64,000 bases of DNA from Streptomyces coelicoflavus (GTDB lineage Bacteria; Actinomycetota; Actinomycetes; Streptomycetales; Streptomycetaceae). The notes under the pieces were generated by a model. The model made no database searches. It saw only the letters and a program-made list of their open reading frames with translations, and was not told the origin of the DNA. A program made the position numbers and the translations under genes. Location: positions 248,001-312,000 of the forward strand of contig NZ_BEWB01000014.1 in NCBI RefSeq assembly GCF_003112555.1. The letters are read 5' to 3'. Shown here piece after piece: positions 44,587 through 54,400 of the stretch. Position 1 is the stretch's first letter; every line of letters begins with the position of its first letter.

Positions 44587-44598
44587 TACATCGATGTA
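44587..44598. promoter_or_regulatory. LacI-type operator 1, upstream of the GH93-like gene
   Basis: TACATCGATGTA is a perfect 12-base palindrome 52 bases upstream of the GH93-like start. It fits the shared motif TRCAWCGWTRTA with sites 44722-44733 and 46111-46122. Confidence 0.7.
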
Positions 44599-44721
44599 AA
44601 CAGGGCGGGAGAACAGGCCTGGACGCCTTCCCGCCCCTGGCGCTCCGTTCGCCCGGAGGAACTTCGGTGGAGCGGAGAGACCGCTTTCGGCCACGCCTTG
44701 TCAGCGCGACGACAACGGATG

Positions 44722-44733
44722 TATAACGTTGCA
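44722..44733. promoter_or_regulatory. LacI-type operator 2, upstream of the lacI-like gene
   Basis: TATAACGTTGCA (reverse complement TGCAACGTTATA) lies 92 bases before the regulator start and matches the shared motif, suggesting autoregulation. Confidence 0.65.
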
Positions 44734-44825
44734 AAACCAGCGCACAGGCTCGGCACACGGCTCAAGGTGACGACACCGGACCCGCACCGACCACCCGAGT
44801 CGGGCCGCTCAGGGAAGGGAACGCC

Positions 44826-45857
44826 GTGCGGGTCAGCCTCAAGGACGTCGCCGCGCACGCGGGAGTCTCCATCAAGACCGTCTCCAACGTGGTGAACAAT
44901 TTCCAGCACGTCACACCGGCCATGCGCGAACGCGTCCAGCGCTCCATCGACGAACTCGGCTACCGCCCCAACCTGACGGCCCGTCACCTGCGGGCGGGGC
45001 GTACGGGCATCATCGCGCTCGCCCTGCCCGAACTCGGCAACCCCTACTTCGCCGAACTGGCCGCGGCCGTCATCGACACCGCGGCCGAGCACGACTACAC
45101 CGTCCTCCTCGACCACACCGGCGGACGACGCGAGCAGGAGCTGCTGGTCAGTCAGGGCTTCCGGGCACGGGTCATCGACGGACTGATCCTCAGCCCCATC
45201 GAGCTGGAGACCGAGGACCTGCGCGACCGCGCCGGGGAGGTGCCCCTGGTGCTGCTCGGCGAGCGGGACTACGACCTGCCGTACGACCACATCGCCATCG
45301 ACAACGTCGCCGCCGCCCGCGCCGCCGTCGCGCACCTGGTCGCCCTGGGGCGCCGGGAGGTGGCGTTCATCGGCGCCCGGCGCGGGCGCAACGAGCCGGC
45401 CCAGCTCCGGGTGCGCGGCTGGCGCGAGGAACTGACCGCCGCCGGACTCCCGGTCGACGAGGGGCTCGTCGCCGCCACCGACGGCTGGGGGCACGCGGAC
45501 GGTGCGGAGGCCATGACCCGCATCCTCGACGCCGGGAGGCGTCCCGACGCGGTCTTCGCCTACAACGACCCCATGGCCATCGGCGCGATGCGGGTGCTCC
45601 ACACGCGGGGACTCCGGGTACCCGAGGACATCGCGGTGGTGGGGTTCGACGACGTGGTCGAGGGGCGGTTCGGGGCCGTGACGCTCACCTCGGTGTCGCC
45701 GGACAAGGGAGCCATCGGCCGGCTCGCGGTGGCGTCGGTCCTCGCCCGGCTGGGGGGCGCCGCTCCCGAACCCCAGCGCGTCCGGGCGCCCTACCGCCTG
45801 GTCGAGCGGGAGAGCACGCTGGGGCGCCGTGCCGCGGACCGGAGCCCGAAGGGCTGA
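44826..45857 (+). CDS. LacI-family regulator of the arabinan/sugar-uptake locus
   Basis: GTG 44826 has AGGGAAGGGA upstream. The 343-residue protein has the LacI headpiece (VSLKDVAAHAGVSIKTVSNVVNN, then the hinge YRPNLTARHLRAG) and a periplasmic-binding-type effector domain (TGIIALALPELGNPYFAELAAAV, AVFAYNDPMAIGAMRVL, EDIAVVGFDDVVEGRF). It is divergent from the GH93-like gene and upstream of the sugar ABC operon. Matching palindromes stand before all three units, so it most likely represses them until an arabinose- or galactofuranose-containing sugar binds. Confidence 0.92.
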   Translation: MRVSLKDVAAHAGVSIKTVSNVVNNFQHVTPAMRERVQRSIDELGYRPNLTARHLRAGRTGIIALALPELGNPYFAELAAAVIDTAAEHDYTVLLDHTGGRREQELLVSQGFRARVIDGLILSPIELETEDLRDRAGEVPLVLLGERDYDLPYDHIAIDNVAAARAAVAHLVALGRREVAFIGARRGRNEPAQLRVRGWREELTAAGLPVDEGLVAATDGWGHADGAEAMTRILDAGRRPDAVFAYNDPMAIGAMRVLHTRGLRVPEDIAVVGFDDVVEGRFGAVTLTSVSPDKGAIGRLAVASVLARLGGAAPEPQRVRAPYRLVERESTLGRRAADRSPKG

Positions 45858-45861
45858 CGGA

Positions 45862-45877
45862 CGGGACCGTCGTCCCG
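45862..45877 (+). terminator. Short hairpin after the lacI-like gene
   Basis: CGGGAC-CGTC-GTCCCG begins five bases after the stop codon. Short but well placed. Confidence 0.45.
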
Positions 45878-46110
45878 GCGGCAGGAGCACGAGCAGGAGA
45901 CGCGAGGCCAGAGGCAGGAGACGGGGGACACCGGCCCCGCTGGTTCTCGGGAGCGAAGCGGCTCGGCGCGCGCAATGACAGCGTTGTCAGACCGCAGACG
46001 CCTCAGTTTTCCGGCAGTGCGGGGCCTGCGTCAAGAGGTGTGCGGTGCTTGGGAGTCGACGGTGTCAGGGGCGCCGCCGCGTCTCCTGCGCGAGGGGTTT
46101 ACAGAGTCCT

Positions 46111-46122
46111 TGCAACGATGTA
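46111..46122. promoter_or_regulatory. LacI-type operator 3, upstream of the sugar ABC operon
   Basis: TGCAACGATGTA matches TRCAWCGWTRTA and shares CGATGTAAA with operator 1. It lies 118 bases upstream of the binding-protein start, in an AT-richer patch suited to a promoter. Confidence 0.7.
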
Positions 46123-46239
46123 AAACGCTCTTGCGGCGCACCGGACACACTGCCTGCGCCGAGGGGGGTCGGTCGGTTCTGGTCGTCGCTCGGTTCCCCC
46201 AGTTCCCTTTCAGCGTTCGCCCGGATCGGGGTCACCACC

Positions 46240-47334
46240 ATGCAGCGCACCACTTCCCGTCGTCCTCTCCTCGCCCGTCCCGTGGTCGTGGCCCTCGCCG
46301 CCGCGGTGGCTCTGACCGCGACCGCCTGCGCCAAGACGGAGGACGACACCGCGGACAACAAGCAGTCCGAGACGGCCGCCGGCGCCGAGCAGAAGGTCGC
46401 CACCCCGAAGGCCGGCGGCGAGACCTGCACCATCGACGCCTACGGCGCCGAGAAGATCGACCTGAAGAACGCCACCGTCGGCTTCTCACAGTCGGAGAAG
46501 GAGGCCAACCCGTTCCGCATCGCCGAGACCCAGTCGATCAAGGACGAGGCGAAGAAGCGGGGCGTCAAGCTGCTGACGGCCAATGCCCAGTCGCAGTTCT
46601 CCAAGCAGATCAGCGACGTACAGAACCTGCTGGCCAAGGGCGCCGACCTCCTGGTGATCGCGCCGCTCAACTCCGACGGCTGGGACCCGGTGCTGCAGGC
46701 GGCCGCCGCCAAGAAGGTGCCGATCATCACGATCGACCGCAAGATCAACGCCGAGCCCTGCAAGGACTACGTCTCCTTCATCGCCTCCGACTTCGTCGAG
46801 CAGGGCAGGCGCGCCGCCGACCAGATGATCGAGGCGACGGGCGGCAAGGGCGAGGTCGCGATCCTGCTCGGCTCGGCCGGAAACAACGTCACCACCGAGC
46901 GGACCAAGGGATTCAAGGAGCGGATCGCCGAGAAGGCCCCCGACCTGAAGGTGGTCTTCGAACAGACCGGTGACTTCTCCCGCGAGAAGGGCCAGCAGGT
47001 CACCGAGCAGCTCATCCAGTCCAAGCCGGGCATCAAGGGCATCTACGCCGAGAACGACGAGATGGGCCTCGGCGCGGTGACCGCCCTCAAGGGCGCGGGC
47101 AAGAAGGCCGGCGACGTCAAGATCGTCACGGTGGACGGCACCCGCAACGCCGTACAGGGCGTCGTGGACGGCTGGATCAGCGGGGTCATCGAGTCCAACC
47201 CGCGGTTCGGACCGCTGGCGTTCCAGACGCTGGACACCTTCACCAAGGGCGAGGAAGTCCCGCAGGACATCATCATCCAGGACGGCGCCTACAACGCGGA
47301 CAACGCCAAGCAGGACATCGGCAAGGCCTACTGA
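46240..47334 (+). CDS. Sugar ABC transporter binding lipoprotein, YtfQ/AraU-like
   Basis: From ATG 46240 the 364 residues begin with a lipoprotein signal ending ALTATAC (lipid-modified C30). The mature part is a type 1 periplasmic sugar-binding protein: ATVGFSQSEKEANPFRIAETQSIKDEAKKRG, LVIAPLNSDGWDPVLQAA, IITIDRKI and YAENDEMGLGAV, the pattern of YtfQ. YtfQRT-YjfF imports galactofuranose, and the related AraUVWZ of Shewanella imports L-arabinose, so furanose sugars are the expected substrates. First gene of the operon; a hairpin separates it from the ATPase. Confidence 0.9.
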   Translation: MQRTTSRRPLLARPVVVALAAAVALTATACAKTEDDTADNKQSETAAGAEQKVATPKAGGETCTIDAYGAEKIDLKNATVGFSQSEKEANPFRIAETQSIKDEAKKRGVKLLTANAQSQFSKQISDVQNLLAKGADLLVIAPLNSDGWDPVLQAAAAKKVPIITIDRKINAEPCKDYVSFIASDFVEQGRRAADQMIEATGGKGEVAILLGSAGNNVTTERTKGFKERIAEKAPDLKVVFEQTGDFSREKGQQVTEQLIQSKPGIKGIYAENDEMGLGAVTALKGAGKKAGDVKIVTVDGTRNAVQGVVDGWISGVIESNPRFGPLAFQTLDTFTKGEEVPQDIIIQDGAYNADNAKQDIGKAY

Positions 47335-47343
47335 CCCTCCTCC

Positions 47344-47365
47344 GGGGCCCGGACATCCGGGCCCC
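47344..47365 (+). terminator. Intra-operon hairpin between binding protein and ATPase genes
   Basis: GGGGCCCGG-ACAT-CCGGGCCCC has perfect 9-base arms in the 65-base gap. No U-tract follows. Such hairpins after binding-protein genes usually attenuate read-through or protect the upstream mRNA so that binding protein exceeds transporter. Confidence 0.6.
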
Positions 47366-47399
47366 GGCCCCCTTTCACCACTTCTTTCTGGAGGCACAG

Positions 47400-48962
47400 G
47401 TGGCACCCCCCGCCGAAGTCCTCGCCGTCCGCGGACTCAGCAAGACCTTCCCCGGCGTCCGGGCCCTGGACGACGTGGACCTCACCCTGCACCCCGGCGA
47501 GGTGCACGCCCTCATCGGCGAGAACGGCGCCGGCAAGTCGACCCTCATCAAGCTCCTCACCGGCGTCTACCGGCCCGACGCGGGTGACATCACCTTCCAG
47601 GGCCGCAAGGTCTCCTTCGCCACTCCGCTGGAGGCGCAGAAGGCCGGCATCTCGACCATCTACCAAGAGGTCAACCTCATCCCGCTGCTGAGCGTGGCCC
47701 GCAACCTCTTCCTGGGCCGCGAGCCGCGCAACCGCTTCGGCATGCTGGACGTGACCCGCATGAACCGCGAGGCCGAGGAGGTGCTCGGCACGTACGGCGT
47801 CCGGGTGGACGTGCGGCAGCCCCTGCGCACCCTCGGCGTCGGCGCCCAGCAGATGGTCGCCCTCGCCCGCGCCGTGGCGACGGACGCCCGGATCGTCGTC
47901 ATGGACGAGCCGACCTCCTCGCTCGAACCGCGCGAGGTGGAGACCCTGTTCTCGGTGATCCGGCGCCTGCGCGACGCGGGCATCGCCGTCGTGTACGTCA
48001 GTCACCGCCTGGACGAGCTCTACGCCATGTGCAGCACCGTCACCGTGCTGCGCGACGGGCGCCGCGTCCACCACGGCCCCCTGGCCGACCTGGACCGCCT
48101 CGCGCTGGTGTCCACCATGCTGGGCCGGGACCTCGGCGACGTCCGCGAGGAGGGGGCGACGAAGTTCTCCGGCGACCACCAGGCCGCCGACACCCGGCCC
48201 GTCCTCCAGGCCGAGGGCCTCACGGTCCCGCACAAGCTGCACGACGTCTCCCTGAGCATCCGCCCGGGGGAGGTCGTCGGCCTGGGCGGCCTGCTGGGCT
48301 CGGGACGCACCGAAACGGCGAAGGCCGTCTCCGGTGCCCTCGCGAGGAGTTCGGGCCGGATCACGGTGGCCGGCGTGCCGCTGCGCGGCGGTTCCACCCC
48401 GGCGGCCATCCGCGCGGGGATCAGCCTCCTGCCCGAGGACCGCAAGAGCGAGGGCATCGTCCCGGGCCTGTCGGTCCGGGAGAACATCGCGCTCGCGGCG
48501 CTGCCCCGCCTCTCCCGCTTCGGCCTGGTCTCCGAGGCCCGCGTCGACAGCATCGTCGACACCTTCGTCGAACGGCTGCGCATCAAGGCGTCCTCCCCGC
48601 ACCAGAAGGTCGGCGAACTGTCCGGCGGCAACCAGCAGAAGGTGCTCCTCGCCCGCTGGCTGGCCATGAACCCCAAGGTGCTGCTCCTGGACGAGCCCAC
48701 CCGCGGCATCGACGTCGGCGCCAAGGCCGAGGTCCAGAAACTCGTCGACGAACTGGCCGCCGACGGCCTGGGCGTCCTGCTCATCTCCTCCGACCTGGAG
48801 GAACTGATCGAAGGGTCCGACCGCGTGGTCGTACTGAAGGACGGTGCGGTCGTCGGCGAACTGACCGGCGACGACGTCACCGAGGACAAGCTGATGCGCA
48901 CCATCGCCGGCGGCGGCGACCCGGCGCACGACGCGGCGAAGGAGGCGGCCACCGATGGCTGA
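47400..48962 (+). CDS. Sugar ABC transporter ATP-binding protein with two ATPase domains (YtfR/XylG-like)
   Basis: GTG 47400 is preceded by TGGAGG. The 520 residues contain two ABC domains: the first with Walker A GENGAGKST, signature GVGAQQMVALARAV and Walker B IVVMDEPTSSL; the second with the usual degenerate loop GGLLGSGRTETAK, signature LSGGNQQKVLLARWL and Walker B VLLLDEPTRGIDVG. This is the carbohydrate uptake transporter-2 type. It energises the two permeases encoded next; its stop overlaps the next start. Confidence 0.94.
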   Translation: MAPPAEVLAVRGLSKTFPGVRALDDVDLTLHPGEVHALIGENGAGKSTLIKLLTGVYRPDAGDITFQGRKVSFATPLEAQKAGISTIYQEVNLIPLLSVARNLFLGREPRNRFGMLDVTRMNREAEEVLGTYGVRVDVRQPLRTLGVGAQQMVALARAVATDARIVVMDEPTSSLEPREVETLFSVIRRLRDAGIAVVYVSHRLDELYAMCSTVTVLRDGRRVHHGPLADLDRLALVSTMLGRDLGDVREEGATKFSGDHQAADTRPVLQAEGLTVPHKLHDVSLSIRPGEVVGLGGLLGSGRTETAKAVSGALARSSGRITVAGVPLRGGSTPAAIRAGISLLPEDRKSEGIVPGLSVRENIALAALPRLSRFGLVSEARVDSIVDTFVERLRIKASSPHQKVGELSGGNQQKVLLARWLAMNPKVLLLDEPTRGIDVGAKAEVQKLVDELAADGLGVLLISSDLEELIEGSDRVVVLKDGAVVGELTGDDVTEDKLMRTIAGGGDPAHDAAKEAATDG

Positions 48963-49917
48963 GGCAACCCTCCGCACCCCGCCACTGGACCGGGCCCGCG
49001 TCCTGCAGTGGTTGCAGACCTACGGCGTGTACGCCGGCGTGGCGCTGCTCCTGGTCGTCAACATCGTCATCACCCCGCACTTCATGTCCGCGGAGAACTT
49101 CCGCACCCAGGCCGTCCAGGTCGCGCCCGTCATCATCGTCGCGCTCGGCATGGCCCTGGTCATCGGCACCGAGGGCGTGGACCTGTCGGTCGGCGCGGTG
49201 ATGGCCCTGGCGGCCTCGGTGACGGCCCTCTACCTCGGCTACGGTCTGCTGCCCGCCCTGCTGGTGGTGGCCCTGTTCGCCGCCGGTGTGGGGCTGGCCA
49301 ACGGGGCGCTGGTCGCGTTCATCGGCGTCCAGCCCATCGTGGCGACGCTGGCCCTCATGGTCGGTGGCCGGGGGCTGGCCCTCGTCCTGCTCCCGCAGTT
49401 GGAGGACCTGCGCAACCCGGCGCTCGCCTCCCTCGGCTCCGGTGGCGTCGCCGGCATTCCGTACCTGATCCTGATCGCCGCCGCGCTGGCGCTGCTGGTC
49501 GCCTTCGTGGTCCGCCGCACCACCTTCGGCCGCCAGCTCCTGGCCATCGGCGACAGCCGCCCCGCCGCCCAGCTCGCCGGGCTCCCGGTACGGCGCGTAC
49601 TGATCATCGTGTACGTCGCCTGCGCGCTGCTGGCCGCGGTGGCGGGCGTGCTGGCCACCGCACGCCTCCAGGCCAGCGACCCGACCTCGCTCGGCAACCT
49701 GATGGAGCTGTCCGCCATCACCGCCGTCGTCGTCGGCGGCACCCCGCTGACCGGGGGCCGCGTCAACATCGCCGGCACCGTGGCCGGAGCGGTGCTCATC
49801 CAGCTGCTCACCGCCACGCTGATCAAGCACGATCTGCCGCCCTCGTGGACCCAGATCGCCCAGGCCATAGTGATCGTGTGCGCGGTCTACGCGGCACGGG
49901 GACGGGGGAAGCGATGA
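48955..49917 (+). CDS. Sugar ABC transporter permease 1 (YtfT-like)
   Basis: The start ATG 48955 overlaps the ATPase stop by eight bases, with AAGGAGG at 48941-48947. The 320 residues span about ten membrane helices with the CUT2 permease signature (IIVALGMALVIGTEGVDLSVGAVMALAAS) and a C-terminal VVGGTPLTGGRVNIAGTVAGA. It pairs with the second permease to form a heterodimeric channel, as YtfT does with YjfF. Confidence 0.93.
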   Translation: MAEATLRTPPLDRARVLQWLQTYGVYAGVALLLVVNIVITPHFMSAENFRTQAVQVAPVIIVALGMALVIGTEGVDLSVGAVMALAASVTALYLGYGLLPALLVVALFAAGVGLANGALVAFIGVQPIVATLALMVGGRGLALVLLPQLEDLRNPALASLGSGGVAGIPYLILIAAALALLVAFVVRRTTFGRQLLAIGDSRPAAQLAGLPVRRVLIIVYVACALLAAVAGVLATARLQASDPTSLGNLMELSAITAVVVGGTPLTGGRVNIAGTVAGAVLIQLLTATLIKHDLPPSWTQIAQAIVIVCAVYAARGRGKR

Positions 49918-50948
49918 CCGCCACCAAGACGGACGCACCCGTGACCACCGCGAGCGACGAACCGGCGGACGCCACCGCACCGGTGGGCTCCGCCCGCTCC
50001 GAGCGGCTGAGCGCCCTCGTCCAGCAGCACGGCGCGCTGGCGGTGCTGGTGCTGGTCTCGATCGTCGCCTCCTTCAGCTTCGACTCGTTCGCCACCGGCG
50101 ACAACGTCTCGAACATGGCGACCGGTTCGGCCTTCCTCGCGATCGTCGCCCTCGGCATGACCTTCGTCATCGTCACCGGCGGCATCGACCTGTCCGTGGG
50201 GTCCCTGTTCGCCCTCGGCGGTGTGCTGGCGGCCTGGGGCTCACGGCACGGCACCCTGGTGGCGCTGCTGCTGCCCCTCGTCGTCTGCGGCCTGATCGGC
50301 GTCGTCAACGGCCTGCTGGTGGCCCGCTCCCGGCTGGCTCCTTTCATCGTCACGCTGGCCGCCATGCTGGGCGCGCGCGGACTGATGCTCGCCATCACCG
50401 ACGAGGGTGCCAACACATACCTGATCGGCAAGGGTTCGTTCCTCGCCGAACTCGGTCAGGGCACCACGCTCGGCCTGGGCAACCCCGTGTGGATCACGCT
50501 GGCGCTGTTCGTGGCCGGGGCCGTGGTGCTGCGCCGGACCCGCTTCGGGCAGCACGTGTACGCGGTCGGCGGCAACGAGGACGCCGCCGCTCTGATGGGC
50601 GTGCCGGTCGCCCGCACCAAGATCGCCGTCTACACCCTGTCCGGGGCGCTGGCGGGCCTGGCCGGCGCCCTCAACGCCGCCTGGCTCGCCTCCGGGGTGA
50701 CGATCCTCGGCAACGGCATGGAACTGGACGCCATCTCCGCCGTCGTCATCGGCGGCACGCTGCTCACCGGCGGCCTCGGCTACGTCAGCGGTTCCCTGGT
50801 CGGTGTCCTGCTCCTCAAGGTCATCCAGAACATCATCAACCAGATCGGATCCCTCGACTCCTCCTACCAACTCGTCGTCAGCGGCGCCTTCCTGGCCCTC
50901 GTCGTGATCGCCCAGACCTGGCTGGGACGCAGACGCCAACTCGTGTGA
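49914..50948 (+). CDS. Sugar ABC transporter permease 2 (YjfF-like)
   Basis: Coupled to the previous gene by an ATGA overlap (49914-49917). The 344-residue protein has a hydrophilic N-terminal tail of about 35 residues, then a CUT2 permease with IVALGMTFVIVTGGIDLSVGSLFALGG and AISAVVIGGTLLTGGLGYVSGSLVG. Two distinct permeases plus one double ATPase identify the YtfQRT-YjfF / AraUVWZ subgroup. A strong terminator ends the operon. Confidence 0.93.
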   Translation: MTATKTDAPVTTASDEPADATAPVGSARSERLSALVQQHGALAVLVLVSIVASFSFDSFATGDNVSNMATGSAFLAIVALGMTFVIVTGGIDLSVGSLFALGGVLAAWGSRHGTLVALLLPLVVCGLIGVVNGLLVARSRLAPFIVTLAAMLGARGLMLAITDEGANTYLIGKGSFLAELGQGTTLGLGNPVWITLALFVAGAVVLRRTRFGQHVYAVGGNEDAAALMGVPVARTKIAVYTLSGALAGLAGALNAAWLASGVTILGNGMELDAISAVVIGGTLLTGGLGYVSGSLVGVLLLKVIQNIINQIGSLDSSYQLVVSGAFLALVVIAQTWLGRRRQLV

Positions 50949-50957
50949 CGGTCCCCG

Positions 50958-51000
50958 GACGCGGCAGCCGTGCCTCTCGCAGGCCGGCTGCCGCGTCTTT
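50958..51000 (+). terminator. Rho-independent-like terminator of the sugar ABC operon
   Basis: GACGCGGCAGCCG (50958-50970) pairs with CGGCTGCCGCGTC (50985-50997) over 13 bases, followed by TTT. The stop codon is 10 bases upstream. Confidence 0.85.
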
Positions 51001-51060
51001 GCGTACGCCGCCGCAGTGCGGATCGCCACCCCCGCAGCCGACCTGGTCCACGGCCCCGGA

Positions 51061-51186
51061 ACCGTCCTTGGTGCGGGCCCTCGTGACCGTCCTTGGTGCG
51101 GGACCGCGTGACCGTCCTCGGTGGCGGACCGCGCGACCGTCCTTGCTGCTGGACCGCGCCCACCGTCCTCGGCCCCGGGCCGTTGC
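51061..51186. repeat. Five tandem 25-bp repeats
   Basis: Units begin at 51061, 51086, 51111, 51136 and 51162 (one extra base before the last). The consensus starts ACCGTCCTTGGTGCGGGACC and ends GCGTG. Units 1 and 2 differ at three bases; units 3 to 5 drift further. A 25-base period is not a multiple of three, so the array is not coding. Confidence 0.85.
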
Positions 51187-51313
51187 ACCGCGTCACCGGG
51201 ACCGCCTCTCGTGCCGTGCCCCTCTTCGGCCCGCACGGCGACCGGGACGGCGTCGGCGCCGCGAGCCTCGGCATCCCGCCGGGCCGACCCGGCCCGGCCC
51301 GCGGGCACGCGGA

Positions 51314-51354
51314 GCGGCCCCGGCGGAAGGCTCCTCGCCTCCCGCCGGGGCCGC
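51314..51354. terminator. Long hairpin downstream of the GH2 gene
   Basis: GCGGCCCCGGCGGAAGGC and GCCTCCCGCCGGGGCCGC form 18-base arms with one mismatch around TCCTC, 47 bases after the GH2 stop (minus strand). Confidence 0.7.
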
Positions 51355-51400
51355 CCGGGGCCGCCCGGTGCTGCCGGTGCCCTCGGTGCCGTGTCGCCGG

Positions 51401-54400
51401 TTACGGCTTCTCGGCCTCGTGCAGGGCGCTCACCTCCTCGCCGGTGAGGGCCTTGTCGTAGGCGTGGACCTCGTCGACGGAACCGTTCCAGAAGTCGGTG
51501 GCCGAGCCGCCCCACTGGGCGCGGCCCACGGTCAGGCCCCCGGTGCTCTGGTAGGCCGGGCCGGCGGTGGCGGTCGCCGCCAGGTCGCCGTCGACGTAGA
51601 GGCGGATCTCGTTGCTCGCGGCGTCCTTCACTCCGACCAGGTGGTACCAGCGGCCCGTCTCGGGGGTGGTCTCCAGCCGGGCACGCTGCTCACCGGGGGT
51701 GCTGAAGGCGAAGGCGCCCTGGCCGTACTGGAGGTAGAACGGGCTGGCCTGGCGCCGGGTGTCCTGACTGACCGCGGTCGCGTAGTTGCCGGGCAGCGCG
51801 TCGAGCGTCACCCACGCGGAGACCGAGTAGCTGCCGGTGGTGTCGAGCACCGGTCCGTCGGTCTCGGCGGCCTGGTCCCGGCCGTCGAACTTCAGCGCGC
51901 TGCCGCTGACGCCGCCGGTCCAGGTGGTGCCGCCGGTGAGCGTCAGGGGCTTCGCGTTCGGGCCCGAGTCCTTCGCGGTGGTGCCGGCGCCCTCGTCGAG
52001 GGACCAGGAGCCGCCGCCCTTCAGGTCGCCCTCCCGGCCGGCCGCGGCACCGGCCGCGATGACCTTGCGGTTGATCTCACGGACGGGGGCCGGATCGACC
52101 TTGATCTCCCGACGGTCGTACGTGTAGAGGCCGTTGAGCTCGTTCTCCAGGTCGGTGATCTGCGTGTACACCGATCCGGACAGTTCGGCGCCGGCCTGGT
52201 CGAGGTAGTACTTCTCGGTGTTCTCGACGTACTTGCGGGTCAGCGCCGCCTTGTCGGCGACACCGCTGTAGATCACGGTCGGCGCGCCCGGCCACATGTG
52301 CCCGGGGGTGCGCAGCGTGAAGCCGCCGTGCTCACCGTCCATCGCGGCCCGCTGCTCGTCCGGCCAGGCCGGGTCGGTGTTGTTGTAGTCGTGGTGGTCG
52401 ACGATGTCGCCCTTGCCGGAGTCGCCCTTCGAGTTGCAGCAGTTCACACCGCTGTGGGCGTTGACGATCCGGGACGGGTCGGCGGCCTTCACCGACTCGG
52501 CGATCCGGCCGGTCTCCTCACGGTTCCACTCGCCCCAGCCCTCGTTGAAGACGATCCAGCCGATCACCGAGGGGGAGTTGTGGTGCTGGCGCATCATCTC
52601 CCTGCCCTGGTCGACGAAGGCACGCTGACCGGAGGTGTTGGTGATGTTGCCGGACACGAAGTCCTGCCAGACCAGCAGGCCGAGCCGGTCCGCGTGGTAG
52701 AACCAGCGCGGGGACTCCACCTTGATGTGCTTGCGCACGGCGTTGAAGCCCAGCTCCTTGTGTGCCTTCAGGTCGAAGGCGAGGGCCTCGTCGCTCGGCG
52801 CGGTGTACAGACCGTCGGGCCAGAAGCCCTGGTCGAGGGTGGCCAGCGAGAAGATCGGCTCACCGTTGAGCACGAGCTTCTGGTAGCCCCCGACGTTCTC
52901 GACGCCGATCTCGCGCATGCCGAAGTAGCTGCCGATGCGGTCCGTGGACCGCCCGTCCGTGAGCTTGACGTCCAGGTCGTACAGGTAGGGGTCGTCCGGG
53001 CTCCACAGGTGCTGTTTCGCCACCGGCAGACGCAACTCCTCGTTGGCCGGCCCGCTGACCCTGCCGACGACCCTGCCGTGCTCGTCGCGGGCGACGGCCT
53101 CGACGCGTGCCCCCGCGGACGCCTTGCCAGACCGGACGTTCACCGCGAGGGTGCCGGAGTCGATGTCGGGCGTGGTGACGACGTTGTCGATGGCCGCCTC
53201 GGCGACGGGCTCCATCCACACCGTCTGCCAGATGCCCGAGCTCTGGGTGTAGAAGATGCCGCCCGGGTTGGTGGACTGCTTGCCCATCGGCTGGTTCGCG
53301 CCACCGGTGTCGGTGACCGCGACCACGACCTCCTGCCGGCCCTTGCTCTTCAGGGCGTCCGTGATGTCGGCGCTGAACGCGTTGTAGCCGCCGGTGTGTT
53401 CGGCGACCTTCTGGCCGTTCACCCACACCGTGGCCTGGTAGTCGACGGCGCCGAAGTTGAGCTTCAGCCGGTTGTCGCGCCCACTCTTGCCGACCTTCCA
53501 GCTCTTGGGAACGTCGATGAGTTTGCGGTAGAACATGTGGTCCTCGTGGCGCTCCAGACCGGAGAGCTGCGACTCCACCGGGAACGGCACGATGATCTTC
53601 TCGTCGAGGTTCTTGCCGAAGACGGGCTGCTCGCCCGCGTCGGCACCGCTGAACTGCCAGGGGCCGTTGAGGTTCTTCCACCGGGAGCGGACCTGCTGCG
53701 GGCGCGGGTACTCCGGCAGCGGGTGCTTCTCGTCCAGTCTGTCGCCCCACTTGGTGGTGAGGCGGTGCTGGGAGTCGTTCTGTGCCCAGCGGACGATCTT
53801 CGGGACGGTCTCGCCGCCGGAGGTCAGGTTGCCGGCCCCGTCGTAGGTGAGTTTGACCTGCTGGTTCTTCTGGATCGGCTCCGACAGCGTGATCAGCAGG
53901 GAGTTGCGGTCGCCGCGGGCGGTGGAGACCGACTTGACCGGCATCGGCGTCGTGTCGGACTCGACGACGAGGTGCTTGGCCAGTGCCTTCAGGTCACCGC
54001 CGACCCTGCCCTCGAAGCGGGCCCGCACCTGCCGCCCGTCCTTGGTGACGGAGGGCTCCACCGGGTAGACCTCGAAGCCGTCCGGCGGGGTGAACGCCGA
54101 CTGGGGCACGACCTGCTTGGCCAGCGTGGGTGTCGACCAGCGCAGGAACATGTTGGCGCCGCCGGTGTCCTGGAACATCTCCAGGCGGAAGTCGTGCTGC
54201 TCGCCCGCGGTCAGACGGACCGGCGCGCTCGTCTGCTCGTTGTCCCAGTCCCCCTCCCAGTGGTCGATGACCGCTTCGCCGTCGATGAAGAGCCGGAAAC
54301 CGTTGTCGCCGGAGGCGTAGAACGTGTAGTCGCCGGTGGCGGGAGCCTCGATACTGCCCGTCCAGCGCGCGGTGGTGTGCTCCGTCCTCCCGGTGAGCTC

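Larger units (their letters stand above)
45858..46239. other. Intergenic promoter region of the sugar ABC operon
   Basis: Besides the short hairpin and LacI-type operator 3, this 382-base stretch holds AGGAG-rich purine runs near 45880-45930 and a relatively AT-rich patch around 46090-46135. I find no convincing gene in it. Confidence 0.5.
51001..51400. other. Convergent intergenic region without genes
   Basis: This gap between the sugar operon and the GH2 gene holds a five-unit 25-base tandem repeat (51061-51186) and an 18-base-arm hairpin (51314-51354). No reading frame in it has support. Confidence 0.6.

Noticed and set aside
51061..51186. CRISPR array
   Set aside because: The units are directly adjacent with no spacers and are degenerate; no cas gene is near.
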